A stretch of 49,939 nucleotides of DNA from assembly GCA_026990385.1 (NCBI GenBank), contig JALXDL010000086.1, positions 1 to 49,939 of the forward strand. Reading direction: 5' to 3'. The number at the start of each line of letters is the position of its first letter. The stretch's first letter is position 1. Below, piece by piece: positions 45,663 to 49,939 of this stretch. Source of the stretch: DRKI01 sp011051875. Its GTDB lineage: Bacteria > Desulfobacterota > Desulfobulbia > Desulfobulbales > Desulfobulbaceae. The position numbers and the translations under genes are program-made. The notes below the pieces were generated by a model. That model saw only the letters and a program-made list of their open reading frames with translations, was not told the origin of the DNA and searched no databases.

Positions 45663-46343
45663 ATGTCCCGGGAAAACGAGCAGATCGTCACCATCGACGG
45701 CCCTTCAGGGGTGGGCAAGTCCACGGTTTCCAGGGCCGTGGCCGCCCGCCTGGGGTACACCTACCTGGACACCGGCGCCATGTACCGGGCCGTGGCCTGG
45801 AAATGCCTGCAGGATGGTGTCCCGCCCGACGACGAGGATGCAGTGGCACGCCTGCTGGAGGATATCAACATCCGGCTGCTGCCGCCGGAAAAGGATGGCG
45901 ACGATGTCCGGGTCCTGGTCAACGGCCGCGACGTGAGCCGCGAGATCCGCAGCCCGGAAATGGCCATGGCCGCCTCCAGGGTCTCGGCCCTCGGGACGGT
46001 GCGGGAAAAATTGACCCGCATGCAGCAGGAGATGGGAGCGGCCGGCCGGATCGTCGCCGAAGGCAGGGATACCGGTACCGTGGTCTTTCCGCGGGCGGCC
46101 TGGAAGTTCTTTCTCGACGCCGCTCCCGGGGAACGGGCCCGCCGCCGGGCCGAACAGCTCCGGTTGCGTGGCCAGGAGGTCGATGAAAAAAAGATCCTCG
46201 CCCAGATCATCCAGCGCGACCGCGACGACCGCGAGCGCACCATCGCCCCCCTTCGGGCCGCACCGGACGCGATCCACATCGACACCACCAACCTCGACCT
46301 GGACCAGGTCGTGGATCGTATTCTCTCCCATATCCGGACCTGA
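45663..46343 (+). CDS. cmk: Cytidylate kinase
   Basis: Cmk phosphorylates CMP and dCMP. The 226-residue protein has the P-loop GPSGVGKST (residues 13-21), the LDTGAMYRAVAWK motif, AEGRDTGTVVFPRA near residue 134 and QRDRDDRERTIAPLRAAPDAI in the C-terminal part. The length is normal. It follows hisC by 14 nt, and a dispersed repeat starts right after its stop. Confidence 0.95.
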   Translation: MSRENEQIVTIDGPSGVGKSTVSRAVAARLGYTYLDTGAMYRAVAWKCLQDGVPPDDEDAVARLLEDINIRLLPPEKDGDDVRVLVNGRDVSREIRSPEMAMAASRVSALGTVREKLTRMQQEMGAAGRIVAEGRDTGTVVFPRAAWKFFLDAAPGERARRRAEQLRLRGQEVDEKKILAQIIQRDRDDRERTIAPLRAAPDAIHIDTTNLDLDQVVDRILSHIRT

Positions 46344-46349
46344 AATTCC

Positions 46350-46410
46350 GTAAGCGGTTGCAGGGCATCCCGTCTGCACGCGCTCGAACCTTCCAATATA
46401 CGGGGTGTAT
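46350..46410. repeat. Dispersed intergenic repeat, copy B
   Basis: The block aligns with 22701-22763: TAAGCGGTTGCAGGGCATCC, CTGCACGCG, TCGAACCT and CAATATACGGGGTGTA. It lies directly after cmk and before the nuo terminator. Confidence 0.65.
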
Positions 46411-46432
46411 TCTCTCCACCCTGAAAAAAAGT

Positions 46433-46459
46433 GACGGCCGACCACAGGGGCCGGCCGTC
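46433..46459 (-). terminator. Intrinsic terminator of the nuo operon
   Basis: GACGGCC / GGCCGTC form the stem, and on the minus strand ACTTTTTTT follows, giving a typical terminator for nuoN. Confidence 0.75.
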
Positions 46460-46517
46460 GGTACGAAGGAGAAAGCGTGGCCTTGGCTGCGGCTGGCAAG
46501 ACCGCAGTCAATACCAC

Positions 46518-47963
46518 TTATTGGCCGAGCAGAGCACTGGCGGCCCAGCCAATCATGGTGCCGGGGAGCAGACCGAGTCCGACAACCCCCAGCAGTGCTA
46601 ACCCGAGTACGGCTGAAATACCCGGAGAATAGCTGAAGTCGAGCTCACCTTCCGGTTCGCTCATGTACATGTAGCGCACCACCCGCAGGTAAAAATAGGC
46701 GGATATGGCGCTGAAGATGACGGCCCCGATGACCGTTCCGGTATAGCCCGCGCCCAGCGCGGCCCGGAGCAGGTAGAATTTGCCGATGAACCCGGCCGTC
46801 GGCGGGATCCCGGTAAGCGAAAACATGAAGATCAGCATCAGGAGCGCGGCCAGGGGATGTTTTCTGGCCAGGCCCCGGTAGTCATCCAGGGATTCATGAT
46901 GGGCGCCCCGGGAGGAGAGCAATACCAGGATTGCAAAGGCGCCCATGTTCATGAAGCCGTAGATGAACAGGTAGCTCATGGTGGCGGACAGCCCGTCCGC
47001 GGTGCCTGAAAGTACGCCGAGCAGGGAATAACCGGCATGGGCGATGGCGGAGTAGGCCAGCATCCGCTTGATGGAGGTCTGGACCAGGGCCGTGATGTTG
47101 CCCACGGCCATGGTCAGCAGGGCGAGCGTGGCCAGCAGGCTGCCCCAGTGCGGCTGCAGCTCGGGGAAGCCGGAGATCAGCACCCGGCCGAAGACCGCGA
47201 AACCTGCCGCCTTGGGTCCCACGGACATGAAGGCGGTGACCACGGTGGGCGCTCCGTCATAGACGTCCGGGGTCCAGAAGTGGAAGGGCGCCACCGCGAC
47301 CTTGAAACAGAAGGCGGCGATCATCAGGCCCAGGGCCGCGGCAAGGGCCGGATTCTCGGTCAGACCGGTCCGGGCGGTGTAGCGGGCGATTTCCAGGATA
47401 TCCGTGGAGCCGGTGAGGCCGTAGACCAGGGACATGCCAAAGAGGAGGATGGCCGAGGCAAAGACGCCCATGAGAAAGTACTTGATGGCCGCCTCGGCGC
47501 TCTTTTCCTCCCGCTTGTTCATCCCCACCAGGCAGTAGACCGAGAGCGCCATCAGTTCCAGCCCCAGGTAGAGGACCATCAGGTCGCCGGCCGAGGCCAT
47601 CACCAGCATGCCGGTGGCGGCAAAGACCATGAGGGCATAGTACTCACCGTGGCGCAGGCCGTGCACCCGCCGGTAGTGTTCGCCCATCAGCGTGGCCATG
47701 ATCACTGAAAGCAGGCAGATGACCTTGAAGAAGACCGCGTAGGAGTCGGTGATGAACATGCCGCCGAAGGCGGAGACATTGCGCTCGCCGATCACCATGC
47801 CCAGGACCGTGACCGAGCCCAGCACGGTCAGCCACGGCAGGAGTTCCCGTGTTTTTTCCGCAAACAGGTCCAGGCCGATCAGGACCAGGCCGGTACAGAC
47901 CAGCAGCATCTCCGGCAGCAGCGGTTCAAAGGTTGCCCAGTTGATAGTATTCATGGTTTCCAT
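46518..47963 (-). CDS. nuoN: NADH-quinone oxidoreductase subunit N
   Basis: NuoN is an antiporter-like proton-pumping membrane subunit of complex I. The 481-residue protein has about 14 hydrophobic segments with the conserved LGLELMALSVYCLVG, AAIKYFLMGVFASAILLFG, KVAVAPFHFWTPDVYDGAPT (the Lys/Glu channel region) and KRMLAYSAIAHAGYSLLG. It is the last gene of the leftward nuo block, and a terminator follows. Confidence 0.96.
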   Translation of the reverse strand: METMNTINWATFEPLLPEMLLVCTGLVLIGLDLFAEKTRELLPWLTVLGSVTVLGMVIGERNVSAFGGMFITDSYAVFFKVICLLSVIMATLMGEHYRRVHGLRHGEYYALMVFAATGMLVMASAGDLMVLYLGLELMALSVYCLVGMNKREEKSAEAAIKYFLMGVFASAILLFGMSLVYGLTGSTDILEIARYTARTGLTENPALAAALGLMIAAFCFKVAVAPFHFWTPDVYDGAPTVVTAFMSVGPKAAGFAVFGRVLISGFPELQPHWGSLLATLALLTMAVGNITALVQTSIKRMLAYSAIAHAGYSLLGVLSGTADGLSATMSYLFIYGFMNMGAFAILVLLSSRGAHHESLDDYRGLARKHPLAALLMLIFMFSLTGIPPTAGFIGKFYLLRAALGAGYTGTVIGAVIFSAISAYFYLRVVRYMYMSEPEGELDFSYSPGISAVLGLALLGVVGLGLLPGTMIGWAASALLGQ

Positions 47964-48011
47964 TCCCGTTGAAAAAACATCATCTCGAGTATCTTCGTCC
48001 CCAGGTTTTGT

Positions 48012-49517
48012 TTATTTCGGCAGCAGGGCCGCAACCTCCCGCACGGCTCCGGCTCCGCCGTGCACCTGGTCGAGCAGGTTGGCCACCGAGACGTGCATGA
48101 AACTGAGCAGACTGTTCGGATAGAGGCCGATCCAGAAGATCAGGGCCACCATGGGCAACAGGGTCACCACCTCGCGCAGGTTCAGCTCCGGCAGCCCCCG
48201 GACCTTGCTGTTGACCGGGTTGAAGAAGATCCGCTGGTAGAGCCAGAGCATGTACCAGGCGCCGAGGATGAGGCCGGTGGCGGCGAAGAAGGCGGCCCAC
48301 GGCCTGTTGATGAAGCTGCCGAGCAGGATGAGAAACTCGCCTATGAATCCGTTGGTGGCCGGCAGTCCCACCGCCGCCATGGTAAAGAGCATGAAGAAGC
48401 CGGCAAAGACCGGCATGGTGGAGGCCAGGCCGCCGTAGTCGGCAATGGCGCGGGTATGGGTCCGTTCGTAGACCATACCGATGCAGAGAAACAGGGCGCC
48501 GGTGACGATACCGTGGTTGATCATCTGCAGGATACCGCCCTCGATACCCTGGGTGTTGAGGCCGTAGAGACCCAGGGTGATAAACCCCATGTGGCTGACC
48601 GAGCTGTAGGCGATGAGCCGCTTGAGATCGGTCTGGGCCAGGCAGATCACGGCGCCATAGACGATGGCGATCAGGGAGAGGACGATCATGGGAATCATCA
48701 TGGCCCGGGTGGCGTCGGGCAGGATGGGCATGGAGAAGCGCAGGAAACCGTAGGCCCCCATCTTGATCAGCACCGCGGCCAGGATCACCGAGCCGGCGGC
48801 CGGCGCCTCGGTGTGGGCATCGGGAAGCCAGGTGTGGACAGGCCACATGGGTACCTTGACGGCAAAGGCGGCGAACATGGCCCAGAAGAGCAGCATCTGC
48901 AGTCCGGGCGAGTAGGTGTGCCGGGCCAGTTCACGGATATCGAAGGTATGGCCGCCGTGGTAGTAGAGGGTGATGATGCCCACCAGCATCAGCAGGCTGC
49001 CGACCAGGGTGTAGAGAAAGAACTTGACCGTGGCGTAGATGCGTTTCGGGCCGCCCCAGATGCCGATGATCAGGAACATGGGGATCAGCATCGCCTCCCA
49101 GAAGATGTAGAACAGGAAGAAGTCCAGGGCGCAGAAGACGCCGATGATCATTCCCTCCAGCACCAGGATGGCGATGAAAAACTCCTTGACATTGTCCTGG
49201 ATGGCCTCCCAGGAGACCAGGATGGAGAGCACGGTCACCAGTGATGTCAGGAGGATGAACAGGATGCTGATTCCGTCGATGCCCAGCGAATAGTTGATGT
49301 TCAGGGCCGGTATCCAGGCATGGAGCTCGGTGAACTGCATCCGTGCTGTGCTCTTGTCGAACAGGAAGAAGAGCGGCAGGCTGACCAGCAACTCCATGAG
49401 GGCGATGATCAGGGCCATCATCCGGATGAGACCGGTCTTGTTCCGGTCCACCGGCAGCAGGCTCAGGCCGCCGGCAACGGGAAAAAAGATCAGGGTGCTG
49501 AGAAGTGGTATCGACAT
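48012..49517 (-). CDS. nuoM: NADH-quinone oxidoreductase subunit M
   Basis: NuoM is another antiporter-like proton-pumping subunit. The 501-residue protein shows SLGIDGISILFILLTSLVTV, FFLFYIFWEAMLIPMFLIIG, KVPMWPVHTWLPDAHTEAP and LKRLIAYSSVSHMGFITLG, the typical NuoM pattern. It lies between nuoL and nuoN with gaps of about 50 nt, consistent with a single operon. Confidence 0.96.
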   Translation of the reverse strand: MSIPLLSTLIFFPVAGGLSLLPVDRNKTGLIRMMALIIALMELLVSLPLFFLFDKSTARMQFTELHAWIPALNINYSLGIDGISILFILLTSLVTVLSILVSWEAIQDNVKEFFIAILVLEGMIIGVFCALDFFLFYIFWEAMLIPMFLIIGIWGGPKRIYATVKFFLYTLVGSLLMLVGIITLYYHGGHTFDIRELARHTYSPGLQMLLFWAMFAAFAVKVPMWPVHTWLPDAHTEAPAAGSVILAAVLIKMGAYGFLRFSMPILPDATRAMMIPMIVLSLIAIVYGAVICLAQTDLKRLIAYSSVSHMGFITLGLYGLNTQGIEGGILQMINHGIVTGALFLCIGMVYERTHTRAIADYGGLASTMPVFAGFFMLFTMAAVGLPATNGFIGEFLILLGSFINRPWAAFFAATGLILGAWYMLWLYQRIFFNPVNSKVRGLPELNLREVVTLLPMVALIFWIGLYPNSLLSFMHVSVANLLDQVHGGAGAVREVAALLPK

Positions 49518-49568
49518 GATGCTCTCGTTTGTTTCCTCTGGATTAAGAAAGGTTGGGGACCGGGGTCG

Positions 49569-49939
49569 TTACCGGGTGAACATCCAGACAAAGAGGAAGA
49601 GGGCGCTTCCTCCCATCCAGGTCAGGTAGTGGGGCAGCAGCCCGTCCTGGAGTCTTCGTACCCTGGAGGCCAGGGCGCCGATCAGGCGCGGCACCCCGTT
49701 GACCACCAGTTCGATCACATTGGTATCCACGAGCCGGTCCAGGACCCTGCTGCTGAAGGCCTTGACCGGTTCGACCAGGAAGCGGATATAGAACTCGTCC
49801 ACATAGTACTTGTTGCGCAGGATACGGTAGGCTTTGGGAAAGCGATCCGCAAGCTCGGCCGGCAGTCCGGGCTGGTCGATATACATGTACCAGGCAAGGA
49901 GGATGCCCCCGACCCCGGCCAGGACCGAGACGCACATGA
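49569..49939 (-). CDS. nuoL: NADH-quinone oxidoreductase subunit L (partial)
   Basis: Only the C-terminal 122-123 residues are present; the gene continues past the window end. The visible part holds hydrophobic segments around LAGVGGILLAWYMYI and a closing LTWMGGSALFLFVWMF, with the YYVDEFYIRFLVEPVKAFS stretch typical of the NuoL C-terminus. It precedes nuoM in the standard nuoL-M-N order. Confidence 0.88.
   Translation of the reverse strand, partial: MCVSVLAGVGGILLAWYMYIDQPGLPAELADRFPKAYRILRNKYYVDEFYIRFLVEPVKAFSSRVLDRLVDTNVIELVVNGVPRLIGALASRVRRLQDGLLPHYLTWMGGSALFLFVWMFTR

Overview
The window is a GC-rich bacterial chromosome segment, interrupted by one AT-rich gene (968-2755). It looks like a draft assembly, because there is a run of ten Ns at 11292-11301 next to a perfect foldback. 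The gene content fits an anaerobic sulfur-metabolising Desulfobacterota, perhaps Desulfobulbales: a yedE/tusA/dsrE sulfur-trafficking cluster, a selenoprotein peptide with a radical SAM maturase, a NapH-type Fe-S membrane protein, and Nuo complex I genes. This placement is inferred from gene content; no rRNA is present.

Region 1 (1-6631) is the 3' part of a type III-A CRISPR-Cas locus: csm4 (partial), csm5, cas1, cas2, a leader of about 0.5 kb, and an array of 13 repeats of 37 nt with 12 spacers. An AT-rich P-loop ATPase gene sits precisely between csm4 and csm5.

Region 2 (6700-13700) holds a glutamine amidotransferase and folA, then the most unusual locus of the window. This is a short gene with three in-frame TGA codons, each followed by a SECIS-like stem-loop, and a TTG-started SPASM radical SAM maturase downstream. 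The two match the selenobiotic-type peptide/maturase pairing described by Haft and Basu. The tail of the peptide gene plus the spacer to the maturase is present twice (148 bp, about 97% identical). Between the copies lie a fragment of a second maturase, a Phd/VapC toxin-antitoxin pair and a gene relic. rsmE, a DMT-family permease and dtd follow.

Region 3 (13.7-26 kb) is mostly housekeeping: an M16C metallopeptidase, a DUF1992 protein, nadB, a perfect parS site beside parA-parB, a thiamine-binding protein, a small CXXC protein with a NapH-type Fe-S protein, an SH3 protein, two tRNA-Ser genes, a NifA-type activator, queH and rdgB.

Region 4 (26-36 kb) reads leftward: dnaN, gyrB, gyrA and gpsA, then an NlpE/META lipoprotein. 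The dnaN-gyrB-gyrA block and the parS-parAB site suggest the replication origin is near. A serine hydrolase gene diverges from dnaN.

Region 5 (36-39.5 kb) is a divergent sulfur cluster: tusA, two dsrE-like genes and a small gene on the minus strand, and a YeeE/YedE transporter on the plus strand. It resembles the YTD cluster associated with sulfur disproportionation.

Region 6 (39.5-49.9 kb) has 5-formyl-THF cyclo-ligase, an HDAC-family deacetylase, an HD-GYP response regulator, gatC-gatA-hisC-cmk, and leftward nuoL (partial)-nuoM-nuoN. Several palindromic and dispersed intergenic repeats are scattered through the window.
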